Below, one piece after another: positions 1 to 5,983 of a stretch of DNA of 7,793 bases; position 1 is the stretch's first letter; each line of letters begins with the position of its first letter. The notes below the pieces were generated by a model that was given only the letters and a program-made list of their open reading frames with translations, ran no database searches and had not been told where the DNA came from. Position numbers and translations under genes: made by a program. Origin of the DNA: Spartobacteria bacterium (GTDB lineage Bacteria; Verrucomicrobiota; Verrucomicrobiae; Chthoniobacterales; UBA6821); assembly GCA_003136515.1 (NCBI GenBank), contig PLEU01000175.1, positions 7,423-15,215 of the forward strand, written 5' to 3'.

Positions 1-267
1 ACACATTATTGTGAGTCGGTCGCCTATTTTTCCAAGATGGGCCGTGGCCCCGTTGAGTTCAATAACACCCGAACCATGTGGACCATAGATGACATAGGTT
101 TCGAAGCGCTCGCCGTTTCCCATGTTTCCGATGAGAATTTTTTCGTAGGGGAGGAGCCCCACCCTCTCGGCAAGGTCTGAGGCAATGGTGAGGCTTCCTT
201 CGTAATCCACCGAAGCGCCGGTCACAACGGCGCGATGGATCTTGGACTTGAGCAGGCAGATGGTCAT
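1..267 (-). CDS. panD: Aspartate 1-decarboxylase, 3'-truncated by window edge
   Basis: Pyruvoyl-dependent enzyme that decarboxylates L-aspartate to beta-alanine for pantothenate and CoA synthesis; cytoplasmic tetramer made as a self-cleaving proenzyme. I translated 89 codons from the ATG at 267; the frame is still open at base 1, so about 30-40 C-terminal residues lie outside. Residue numbering matches E. coli PanD: KSKIHR with Lys9, DYEGS with Tyr22 and the Gly24-Ser25 self-cleavage bond (Ser25 becomes the pyruvoyl group), RFETY with Arg54, Thr57 and Tyr58, and LNGATAH with Asn72. The core of the active site is therefore intact. The start is set by this alignment; an in-frame stop lies upstream at 316-318. 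A weak AAAGGG is the only SD-like sequence. The gene lies 79 bases downstream of the LpxH-like gene on the same strand and may share its transcript. Confidence 0.95.
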   Translation of the reverse strand, partial: MTICLLKSKIHRAVVTGASVDYEGSLTIASDLAERVGLLPYEKILIGNMGNGERFETYVIYGPHGSGVIELNGATAHLGKIGDRLTIMC

Positions 268-270
268 CGA

Positions 271-301
271 GCAGCCCTTTTCAATAAGGCTACATGGCTG
301 C
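271..301 (-). promoter_or_regulatory. Inverted repeat in the panD 5' leader
   Basis: GCAGCC at 271-276 and GGCTGC at 296-301 form a perfect 6-bp stem around a 19-base loop, ending three bases before the panD start codon. The loop can also form a smaller AGCC/GGCT stem. The weak AAAGGG sequence sits in the loop. It might influence panD translation initiation, or be a chance repeat. There is no U-run, so it is not a terminator. Confidence 0.2.
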
Positions 302-346
302 ACACGCCAGTTTATTTAGTCCCTCAAGACTTGATCCAACCGGTCA

Positions 347-1198
347 TCACACTGCAATGGCCTCGACCGGAACATTTCTGGACGGCGGTGACGGGCTCAT
401 GCTTTCATCCTTGGCAAAACTTCCAGAGGTGGCGAGCGTTCGCATTATATCGCCGGAGGGTGTGAACTGGAGCAGTTTCAGCGATCCGTCCGGCTCCTCG
501 ACTAGGGCGGTGCGGCTCTCCACCCAATCACCTGTATTGTAGTAATCAAATCCTTTGATCCTGCGAATGGAAGCAGTATGGATGTGACCGCAGATGATGC
601 CTTGAGCCCCCTCATCGGAGGCGAAGCGAATCATGGACTCCTCAAAACTGCCGATGAAGTTCACGACATTCTTCACGCTGCTTTTCACATAGGCGCTAAG
701 CGACCAGTGTCCGCAGCCAAGGAGTCGTCGGCAGAAATTCACGGGAGTGTTGAGGTGCAGCAGCAGTTGGTAACCGATATCCCCGGCATGGGCGAGCCAC
801 CCCATGTTCTGGACTACGGTATCGAGTTCGTGACCATGCACCACTAGCAGACGGCGTCCATCCCGGGTTGTATGGATCGCGCGCGGCTGGATATGTACAT
901 TGGCGTAGTCGCCGGTGAAGTCGGTTATTCGCTCGTCGTGATTGCCGGGGATGTAGATGATAGTTGATCCCTTGCGACCCTTGCGAAGAATTTTTTGAAT
1001 CACGTCGCTATGCTCCTGATGCCAGTGAACACCCCTTTTCATGGCCCAAAGGTCGATCAAATCGCCCACGACATAGAGCGTATCACAATCGAAGGTGCGG
1101 AGAAATCCGAGGAGCGCTGTTGCATTGGATCCACGGGTACCGAGATGGACATCCGAAATCCAAACGCTCCGGTAGTGGTTTGTGGCCAACTCGTGCAC
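347..1198 (-). CDS. LpxH-like metallophosphoesterase (UDP-2,3-diacylglucosamine diphosphatase family, COG2908)
   Basis: Calcineurin-like phosphoesterase of 283 aa. All di-metal motifs are present: SDVHLG (Asp16, His18), GDLIDLW (Asp46), GNHDE (Asn86, His87), VVHGHELD (His121) and GHIHTA (His205, His207), with a late NTGDWVES motif. This is the COG2908 type; LpxH proper cleaves UDP-2,3-diacylglucosamine to lipid X in lipid A synthesis at the inner membrane. The GDWVES subfamily also occurs in bacteria that have LpxI, so its substrate is less certain. The segment after HGH (WLAHAGDIGYQLLLHL onward) resembles the amphipathic lipid-binding insertion of LpxH. The motif is HGHELD where I recall HGDxxD in relatives. 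The start is GTG at 1196-1198; no upstream ATG precedes the in-frame stop at 1223-1225, and no SD is visible. The 30 C-terminal residues are Ser/Pro rich and outside the domain. I left the symbol blank because lpxH function is inferred only. Confidence 0.9.
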   Translation of the reverse strand: MHELATNHYRSVWISDVHLGTRGSNATALLGFLRTFDCDTLYVVGDLIDLWAMKRGVHWHQEHSDVIQKILRKGRKGSTIIYIPGNHDERITDFTGDYANVHIQPRAIHTTRDGRRLLVVHGHELDTVVQNMGWLAHAGDIGYQLLLHLNTPVNFCRRLLGCGHWSLSAYVKSSVKNVVNFIGSFEESMIRFASDEGAQGIICGHIHTASIRRIKGFDYYNTGDWVESRTALVEEPDGSLKLLQFTPSGDIMRTLATSGSFAKDESMSPSPPSRNVPVEAIAV

Positions 1199-1327
1199 AA
1201 CAAATTGTGTAGGAGAATTATTTCATGCAGCCAATAGTTTGAATGTCACAGTTTCGTCACAATGCTACTAAGGCAGCGGGGTGGGACTCCGATTGCTTCC
1301 AGTACATCTCCATGGCAGAATCACGGA
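1199..1327. promoter_or_regulatory. Divergent intergenic region with paired GTCACA direct repeats
   Basis: This 129-base region separates the minus-strand phosphoesterase from the plus-strand NusG-like gene, so promoters for both should lie here or just inside. GTCACA occurs at 1245-1250 and 1256-1261, an 11-base period that puts both copies on one face of the helix, as in many operators. On the minus strand AATAAT (1217-1222 on plus) resembles a -10 box but lacks a clear -35. On the plus strand TTGAAT (1239-1244) lies 18 bases before TGCTAC, a weak promoter candidate. A plus-strand AGGAG (1211-1215) precedes a five-codon frame starting at 1225. None of these is strong. Confidence 0.25.
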
Positions 1328-1894
1328 ATGTTGGAACATATCCCCCGCATTCAAAAATCCCCTCTCTATTCCGAGGAACTCCTCTGGTACTGCGTGAAGG
1401 CAAAGCCGAAACAGGAAGGGGTAGCAGCCCGCCTCCTCCGTTATGAGCTCAGGTTGGAGGTTTTCTGTCCCAAGGTTCGCTTCAAACGCGCCCGTTCCAC
1501 CGGAATAGCCTGGGTGCATGAGGCCATGTTTCCCGGTTATCTTTTCGTCCGGTTTATCTATCCGGAACTTTACCGCCGGGTTGCTGCGATGAACGGCGTG
1601 GCCAAGACCCTTGCATTCGGGGGCCGTCCCTGTGTGATAGGCCAGTCGATCATCGACGATCTGCGCCGCCATGTTTCCGATGGTGAAACTGTAGAGATTA
1701 GCGCAGAGCTTCGCAAAGGAGAAGAAGTGAAGATCGTTGATGGTCCGTTCCTCGGCATAAGGGCATTGGTGACCCGCATCCTTCCCGCGCAGGATCGCGT
1801 GGCAATTCTTCTGGAGATGCTGGGTCAACAGCTTGAAATCGAAATGTCTTCCGCTGCGGTACTCCCGGATATGCGCCATCCCCTAGCAGGGTGA
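1328..1894 (+). CDS. NusG/RfaH-family transcription elongation factor paralogue
   Basis: Protein of 188 aa with a NusG N-terminal domain (about residues 18-115) and a C-terminal KOW domain (about 130-175). Diagnostic sequence: LWYCVKAKPKQE (residues 19-30), the VFCPKVRFKR strand, then EAMFPGYLFVRF (65-76), the hallmark of the RNA-polymerase-binding surface. The KOW loop is GEEVKIVDGPFLGIRALV. NusG proteins bind the clamp of RNA polymerase, suppress pausing, and couple to ribosomes or Rho through KOW. This copy lacks the usual secE and ribosomal-protein neighbours, so it is more likely a specialised or lineage-specific paralogue than canonical nusG. The basic RARSTG loop between the two conserved strands resembles verrucomicrobial NusG paralogues. 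Start: ATG at 1328 is preferred because the extra 22 residues from ATG 1262 look unrelated to the domain; neither has a good SD. It is probably monocistronic, followed by a hairpin at 1930-1950. Confidence 0.88.
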   Translation: MLEHIPRIQKSPLYSEELLWYCVKAKPKQEGVAARLLRYELRLEVFCPKVRFKRARSTGIAWVHEAMFPGYLFVRFIYPELYRRVAAMNGVAKTLAFGGRPCVIGQSIIDDLRRHVSDGETVEISAELRKGEEVKIVDGPFLGIRALVTRILPAQDRVAILLEMLGQQLEIEMSSAAVLPDMRHPLAG

Positions 1895-1929
1895 CAGGAG
1901 AGTGGATATACTTCTCTATGGGACGATGA

Positions 1930-1950
1930 GATCCGAAAAAGTCCGGATTT
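1930..1950 (+). terminator. Possible weak Rho-independent terminator after the NusG-like gene
   Basis: ATCCG (1931-1935) pairs with CGGAT (1944-1948) around an eight-base A-rich loop, with a possible extra G-T pair. A three-T run follows, then AAG. The short stem and T-run make it weak. Its position 36 bases past the NusG-like stop codon and 105 bases before purD fits termination of the upstream transcript. A smaller imperfect hairpin lies just upstream near 1898-1919. Confidence 0.3.
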
Positions 1951-2054
1951 AAGCTCCATGGCTTGAAAAGGGTTTTGCATCATTCAGGTCTCCAGTATCC
2001 CACTGCTCCTGCCAGTGCTCGACAGAGCGCAGGGGGAGCCTCCATTCTTTTGGG

Positions 2055-3311
2055 ATGAAAGTCCTCGTAATCGGATCGGGTGGCCGCGAACACGCCCTTC
2101 TCTGGAAGCTCTCGCAAAGCCCAAGTGTTACACATCTCCTCTGTGCACCTGGCAATGCAGGCACTGCGAAGATAGCCACCAATCACGATGTGAGCGCCAC
2201 GGATCTCTCGGGGCTCCTTTCGCTGGCAAGATCAGAGCGTGTCGATCTCACCATTGTCGGGCCGGATGATCCGCTGGCTGCGGGGATCGTCGATCTTTTC
2301 CGAGCCGAAGGATTTCGTATTTTTGGCCCGACTGCCTCGGCCGCACGCTTGGAGTCGTCAAAATCGTTTGCAAAGGAATTTATGGTCCGCCACGGCATTC
2401 CGACGGCGGCCTCACAGACCTTCACTTCAAGTGAGGCGGCGATTGAATACTGCCGCTCCGCTCACTATCCACTTGTGATCAAGGCGGACGGCCTTGCACT
2501 TGGCAAAGGTGTGGTAATTGCCGGGAACAGTATCGAAGCGGAAGCTGCTGTCCGGCAATCTATGGTGGAAAGGGTTTTCGGAAATGCAGGCGCAATCGTG
2601 GTGATCGAGGAATTTCTCGTCAGCCCAGAATGCTCCCTCCATGTACTCGTCGACGGCAGCAATTATCTCCTCTTTCCCGATGTCAGAGACCACAAGCGCG
2701 CCCTCGACGGCGATCTGGGCCCCAATACAGGAGGCATGGGAACGATCAGCCCATCCCGCGTGATCGACCCACCCACGCTGGAGCGGGTGCAACGAGAGGT
2801 GCTGGAACCATTCATCAGCGGACTGGTCGCCGATGGCCTGTCATTTCAGGGCATGCTTTTTCCAGGTCTCATGATGACCCCGGAAGGGCCGAAGGTTCTA
2901 GAATTTAACTGTCGCTTTGGCGATCCCGAGACCCAGGTGCTGATGCTTCGTTTGAAGAGCGATCTTCTTAATCTGATAGAAGCAACGATTGAGGGGACGC
3001 TTTCTTCTGTTACACCTCAATGGGATGAACGTGCCGCCATTTGTGTGGTCTTGGCATCCGGTGGGTATCCCGGAGCGATTGAGAAAGGGAAGGTGATTGA
3101 AGGCATTGGGGATGATGAAGCCGATCCCGATGTTGTGGTCTTTCATGCCGGGACAGTCATAAAGGAGGGGAGAGTCATGACCAATGGAGGTCGCGTTCTT
3201 GGTGTCACCGCACTCGGGAGCACGCTGGATGAGGCACGTGCTAAGGCCTATACCGCCGCAGACAAGATCAGCTTCGTTGGAAAGCAACTGCGTCGCGATA
3301 TTGGCAAGTAG
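2055..3311 (+). CDS. purD: Phosphoribosylamine--glycine ligase (GAR synthetase)
   Basis: Joins 5-phosphoribosylamine and glycine with ATP to give glycinamide ribonucleotide, the second step of de novo purine synthesis; cytoplasmic. Length is 418 aa, close to the roughly 420-430 usual for the family. Domains in order: N domain opening with VLVIGSGGREHAL (3-15) and CAPGNAG (30-36); ATP-grasp domain from about 103 (SKSFAKEFM, then IKADGLALGKGV at 142-153 and VIEEFL at 183-188); DHKRALDGDLGPNTGGMG (212-229), the substrate-binding signature; VLEFNCRFGDPETQ (281-294), the Mg/ATP-binding signature; C domain 325-418 ending LRRDIG. The residue before DHKR is Arg where many homologues have Gln, and the usual Tyr in the terminal YRxDIG is Leu. 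Both look like tolerated variation. ATG at 2055 places the Rossmann strand at the N-terminus as expected; only TTTTGGG precedes it, with no proper SD. No other purine gene is adjacent. Confidence 0.97.
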   Translation: MKVLVIGSGGREHALLWKLSQSPSVTHLLCAPGNAGTAKIATNHDVSATDLSGLLSLARSERVDLTIVGPDDPLAAGIVDLFRAEGFRIFGPTASAARLESSKSFAKEFMVRHGIPTAASQTFTSSEAAIEYCRSAHYPLVIKADGLALGKGVVIAGNSIEAEAAVRQSMVERVFGNAGAIVVIEEFLVSPECSLHVLVDGSNYLLFPDVRDHKRALDGDLGPNTGGMGTISPSRVIDPPTLERVQREVLEPFISGLVADGLSFQGMLFPGLMMTPEGPKVLEFNCRFGDPETQVLMLRLKSDLLNLIEATIEGTLSSVTPQWDERAAICVVLASGGYPGAIEKGKVIEGIGDDEADPDVVVFHAGTVIKEGRVMTNGGRVLGVTALGSTLDEARAKAYTAADKISFVGKQLRRDIGK

Positions 3312-3378
3312 AAATTTGAAGAGGTCCTGAAGTTAAGGGCAGATGCCGATAACACGGTCCCGAAATGCTCTGGGCGGA

Positions 3379-3406
3379 TTGTTTCTCAGTCGCTGCAAAA
3401 TATAAC
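3379..3406 (+). promoter_or_regulatory. Sigma70-like promoter candidate in the purD/bS22 gap
   Basis: TTGTTT (3379-3384) and TATAAC (3401-3406) are separated by 16 bases and point rightward. This is the best promoter-like sequence in the 248-base stretch after purD, but nothing known follows it. A transcript from here would contain the 20-codon frame at 3510-3572 and run antisense into the bS22-like and hisG genes. The match is short enough to be chance. Confidence 0.18.
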
Positions 3407-3509
3407 ACTGACCCTTTTCCCCCAGCAATGAGGATTGGAGCTTCGTGCTTGGACGGAGGTAGGGCACTAGGACAAAAGCCCCGAAGGCATTCTCCAAGGT
3501 GATTCCACC

Positions 3510-3572
3510 ATGCAGAAGGCGCGAAACCTGCCGAAGAAGACCCCTAAGGAGGATCCGACTTATGACTTGTAA
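3510..3572 (+). CDS. Possible 20-residue peptide, doubtful
   Basis: ATG at 3510 opens a 20-codon frame ending in TAA at 3570-3572. It is preceded seven bases upstream by AAGGTGA, one of the few SD-like sequences in the window. The peptide is Lys/Pro rich at its start (KARNLPKKTPKE) and acidic/aromatic at the end (DPTYDL). I recognise no family. Its last 13 bases overlap the end of the bS22-like gene on the opposite strand. A frame this short can easily arise by chance. Confidence 0.12.
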   Translation: MQKARNLPKKTPKEDPTYDL

Positions 3573-3664
3573 CGCAGGCGCTTCTTGTGCCGATTCAGCT
3601 TCATGCGCTTGCGGCGCTTGTGCTTGGCAATTTTGGCTTTGCGTTTCTTTTTAATGGATCCCAT
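3560..3664 (-). CDS. bS22/mS38-like (AURKAIP1/COX24 domain) small ribosomal protein
   Basis: I read this 34-codon frame directly from the minus strand: ATG at 3662-3664, TAA at 3560-3562. The peptide begins MGSIKKKRKAKI and continues HKRRKRMKLNRHKKR; 19 of 34 residues are Lys or Arg and there are no acidic residues. The MGS-KKRRKK-HKRRKR-RHKKR pattern matches the AURKAIP1/COX24 family: mitochondrial mS38 (AURKAIP1), the mycobacterial ribosome peptide bS22, and short homologues annotated in Bacteroidetes and PVC bacteria. Family members insert into rRNA of the small subunit near the decoding region. The gene lies 38 bases downstream of hisG on the same strand, so co-transcription is likely. 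No SD precedes it. The family assignment rests on pattern recognition; coding status is supported by start, stop and coherent composition. Confidence 0.8.
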   Translation of the reverse strand: MGSIKKKRKAKIAKHKRRKRMKLNRHKKRLRYKS

Positions 3665-3702
3665 CGGAGATATATTCGTGCGGAGCTAGAGGAGGAGAAG
3701 TC

Positions 3703-4590
3703 TTAATAGACAACTTTGTTCAGGGGGTATTCGATAATGCCTTCGGCACCGAGTGACTTTAGTTGCGGTATGATCTCCCGGACGATTTTCTCGTCGATGA
3801 CAGTCTCCACAGCCACCCAGTCGTTTTGGGCCAGAGGCGAAACTGTAGGATTGCGAAGAGCAGGCAACGCCTCAAGAAGATTCTGCAATTTTATCCGGGG
3901 GAGATTCATCTTGAGGCCGACCTTGTCACGGGCCGTGAGCGCCCCCACGAGGAGCAAGGCGATTCGTTCCATCTTCCCGCGTTTCCACCCATCGGTGCTG
4001 GAGGACCTGTTAGCCACGAACACAGGGTATGATTCGATTATCGTCTCAAGTATGCGCAGCTTGTTGGCGCGGAGCGATGAACCGGTTTCAGTGATGTCCA
4101 CGATTGCATCAACGAGATCGGGCACCTTCACCTCAGTTGCGCCCCACGAGAATTCTAACTCGACCTTGACCCCCTTGCTCTCAAAATAGCGGCGGGTGAG
4201 TCCCACCGCTTCCGTGGCGATTCGTTTTCCCTCCAGATCCTTCACGGTCTTGTAAGGGGAATCCTCAGGTACGGCGATCACCCATCGGGTAGGATTGGCC
4301 GTGGCTTTGCTGTAGGGAAGTTCGGCGAGGATCTCGACGTCGGAGCCGTTCTCCTCGACCCAATCTCGGCCCGTGATGCCGCAATCGAGAAATCCCCCCT
4401 CTACATAGCGACTGATTTCCTGAGCGCGGAGCAAACGCAGGCGCAGCTCCGCATCATCCACGACAGGGCGGTAAGAGCGGCTCGTTCCGGAAATGGAAAA
4501 GCCCGCCCGCTGGAAAAGTGACAGAGTCGCTTCCATCAGGCTTCCGGAAGGAAGGCCAAACGTGAGAGTGTTGAAGAGTGGAGCCGACAT
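3703..4590 (-). CDS. hisG: ATP phosphoribosyltransferase, long form
   Basis: Condenses ATP with PRPP to N1-(5-phosphoribosyl)-ATP, the first and feedback-controlled step of histidine synthesis; cytoplasmic. It has 295 aa, against 299 in E. coli, and is the long HisG_L type that needs no HisZ. The catalytic part (about 1-215) contains GLPSGSL (12-18), [13 protein letters not shown] (66-78), KRIATE (122-127) and the PRPP-binding loop [13 protein letters not shown] (161-173). The C-terminal ACT-like regulatory domain (about 220-293) contains [23 protein letters not shown] and WVAVETVI, which normally bind histidine and switch the enzyme to a hexamer. ATG at 4588-4590 fits the family N-terminus; no SD is visible. 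No his-leader peptide with a histidine run is seen upstream, so classical his attenuation is not supported. It is isolated from other his genes here. A bS22-like gene follows at 38 bases. Confidence 0.96.
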   Translation of the reverse strand: MSAPLFNTLTFGLPSGSLMEATLSLFQRAGFSISGTSRSYRPVVDDAELRLRLLRAQEISRYVEGGFLDCGITGRDWVEENGSDVEILAELPYSKATANPTRWVIAVPEDSPYKTVKDLEGKRIATEAVGLTRRYFESKGVKVELEFSWGATEVKVPDLVDAIVDITETGSSLRANKLRILETIIESYPVFVANRSSSTDGWKRGKMERIALLLVGALTARDKVGLKMNLPRIKLQNLLEALPALRNPTVSPLAQNDWVAVETVIDEKIVREIIPQLKSLGAEGIIEYPLNKVVY

Positions 4591-4598
4591 ATGATTGT

Positions 4599-4628
4599 GG
4601 GGGGCGGACTATAGGCCCTTTACCCCCC
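4599..4628 (-). promoter_or_regulatory. G6/C6 inverted repeat directly upstream of hisG
   Basis: Six G (4599-4604) and six C (4623-4628) flank an 18-base loop that contains GGCC. On the minus strand the repeat ends eight bases before the hisG ATG. If transcribed it would give a very stable six-GC-pair stem in the 5' leader, next to the ribosome entry site. No T-run follows, so it is not a typical terminator. It could be a translational control element or a protein-binding site; there is no direct evidence of function. Confidence 0.25.
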
Positions 4629-4773
4629 TCTCGAACAAGTCAAAAAATGGCAGGCTCACCCGGTCGGCTTGTGATAAACGGTGAATTTCCTGTGCTAAAT
4701 GGCCCGATTTATGCTTGTGATTCTCGGTGCCAGACGAGGAATCTCTGCGAGCCACAAACGATCCGCTTTGAAT

Positions 4774-5967
4774 ATGACCTCCACTGCAAATGCTGTCCGC
4801 TCCGGGAGAGATTGGGAAATCTTCCGGGACTATGGATGGATCGTGGGTTTTTGCCTCGTAGGTCTGCTGCGGCTGGTTTTTTGCATCCATGCCCCCATCG
4901 AGAGTAGCGACCTCTACCGACATCTCGGATTTACTTCCCACTTCCTGCAATATCCCGGGAAGTTTTATTGGCTGCTCCCCTCGGATTTTCCCGATGAATT
5001 CTGGTCGGATTTCTGGAGTGACCAAGTCTATATCTACCCTCCCTTCGCGCTCTTTTTTTTCTCCTTCTTCGGGACACTGGGACTCGGACTGTTCTGGGTG
5101 AAGTTGGTGCTGAGTCTATGCGATCTGGCCACGGCACTGCTAATCGGCCGAGCTACAAACTGGTGGGTCGGCCTGCTGGTCTTCTCTGCTCCAGCCAGTG
5201 TCTGGTACACATCGCATGAGGGCCAGTATGAGAGTCTGGTCACGCTTTTGATGGTGATAGCCATCCTCTGCGTGCGGAAGAATCACTGGAAACTCGCTGG
5301 CGTCGCCTTCATGATGGCTGTCCAGACCAAACAATTGGGGATCCTAATAGCGCCCTACCTGATCTACGAGATTTTTCAGCGGGCGCGGCCCGACCGGATC
5401 AGGGCCGGACTTGGATTTCTGATCGGTTCGGGAGTGACTTTCCTCCCGTGTATTCCGTTTTACTGGGGGAGGCCCGGACTCTGGTTTCTGCCGCTGGAGA
5501 ATCAGCAAAACCTCCTGAACCCCTTTTACTGGCCATTTTTCCCCACGAATTTCTCCGTCGCCCATTTTGATGAATGTTCCAATTTCAGGGTAATTTGGAA
5601 TGTGGTGGTGACGCTGGTTCCGCTGGCATTTCTAGCACTGTTCTTGGGGCGGGGACATTTTCTAAAGAAGCTGCCTCAGGCCCTCCCGAGCATAGGATTC
5701 TGGGTGATGATCAAGAGCATCGCCTGGGCGATGAACTGGTACATGCTGATGCTCCCGGGATGTACCTTCGCCCTCTGGCGCCATCGGCGGGTGATGATCG
5801 CCCTGCTGGTGATTTTCTGGCTTCAATGCGGCCAGCAGCTGGCCAGCGTCCTCGGTGATATGAGAACCGAGGAGCCCGCAACAATTGCCCGCTTCCAAAA
5901 ATGCATCTGGTTTTGTGATTATCGCGCCCCCGAAGACCCGGATACTCCGGAGACAGGACGACCCTAG
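4774..5967 (+). CDS. Polytopic membrane protein, probable GT-C fold glycosyltransferase
   Basis: From the ATG at 4774 the product has 397 aa, with roughly eight to ten hydrophobic segments (for example 21-38, 91-113, 131-144 and the long C-terminal series). After the first segment comes IESSDLYRH, an acidic loop motif placed like the catalytic Asp of polyprenol-phosphate-dependent GT-C transferases. Later come VYIYPPFALFF and TSHEGQYES, resembling the YPP and (H)xGQ(F/Y)(E/N) motifs of GT87 and PIG-M-like mannosyltransferases. The likely role is transfer of a sugar from a lipid-linked donor at the periplasmic face of the inner membrane, perhaps to a lipid or cell-surface polysaccharide; the substrate cannot be read from sequence. 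An upstream in-frame ATG at 4699 would add 25 residues that do not look conserved; neither start has an SD, so the start is uncertain. The C-terminal tail after the last helix carries three Cys and ends hydrophilic. The gene converges on the DUF2062 gene with a 16-base gap. Confidence 0.72.
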   Translation: MTSTANAVRSGRDWEIFRDYGWIVGFCLVGLLRLVFCIHAPIESSDLYRHLGFTSHFLQYPGKFYWLLPSDFPDEFWSDFWSDQVYIYPPFALFFFSFFGTLGLGLFWVKLVLSLCDLATALLIGRATNWWVGLLVFSAPASVWYTSHEGQYESLVTLLMVIAILCVRKNHWKLAGVAFMMAVQTKQLGILIAPYLIYEIFQRARPDRIRAGLGFLIGSGVTFLPCIPFYWGRPGLWFLPLENQQNLLNPFYWPFFPTNFSVAHFDECSNFRVIWNVVVTLVPLAFLALFLGRGHFLKKLPQALPSIGFWVMIKSIAWAMNWYMLMLPGCTFALWRHRRVMIALLVIFWLQCGQQLASVLGDMRTEEPATIARFQKCIWFCDYRAPEDPDTPETGRP

Positions 5968-5983
5968 TAGGGAACAATGGCAA

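Noticed and set aside
235..847. Several plus-strand frames across panD and the phosphoesterase gene
   Set aside because: They are antisense to genes with intact catalytic motifs and have no recognisable products.
1225..1446. Five-codon frame with an AGGAG upstream, abutting a 67-codon frame (TGA-ATG junction)
   Set aside because: The 67-codon product has no family features and runs into the NusG-like gene in the wrong frame. The AGGAG lies 9 bases before the ATG, but the peptide is trivially short. A leader role cannot be excluded, only not supported.
1268..1879. Minus-strand 203-codon open frame antisense to the NusG-like gene
   Set aside because: It lies almost exactly over the NusG-like gene, whose NGN and KOW motifs are clear. 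The antisense product shows no recognisable domain and looks like a shadow of codon bias.
4638..4643. Minus-strand TTGACT as a -35 box for hisG
   Set aside because: The hexamer is good, but no -10-like sequence occurs at 15-19 bases; the nearest candidate, TATAGT, is 24 bases away.
4609..5025. Minus-strand 138-codon frame upstream of hisG
   Set aside because: It overlaps the N-terminal part of the GT-C gene and its product is low-complexity and hydrophilic without a recognisable motif. The membrane protein on the other strand is much more convincing.
5962..5972. CCCTAGTAGGG palindrome over the GT-C stop codon as a bidirectional terminator
   Set aside because: Only a four-pair stem with a three-base loop and no T-run on either side. 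It is too weak to call a terminator between the convergent genes.
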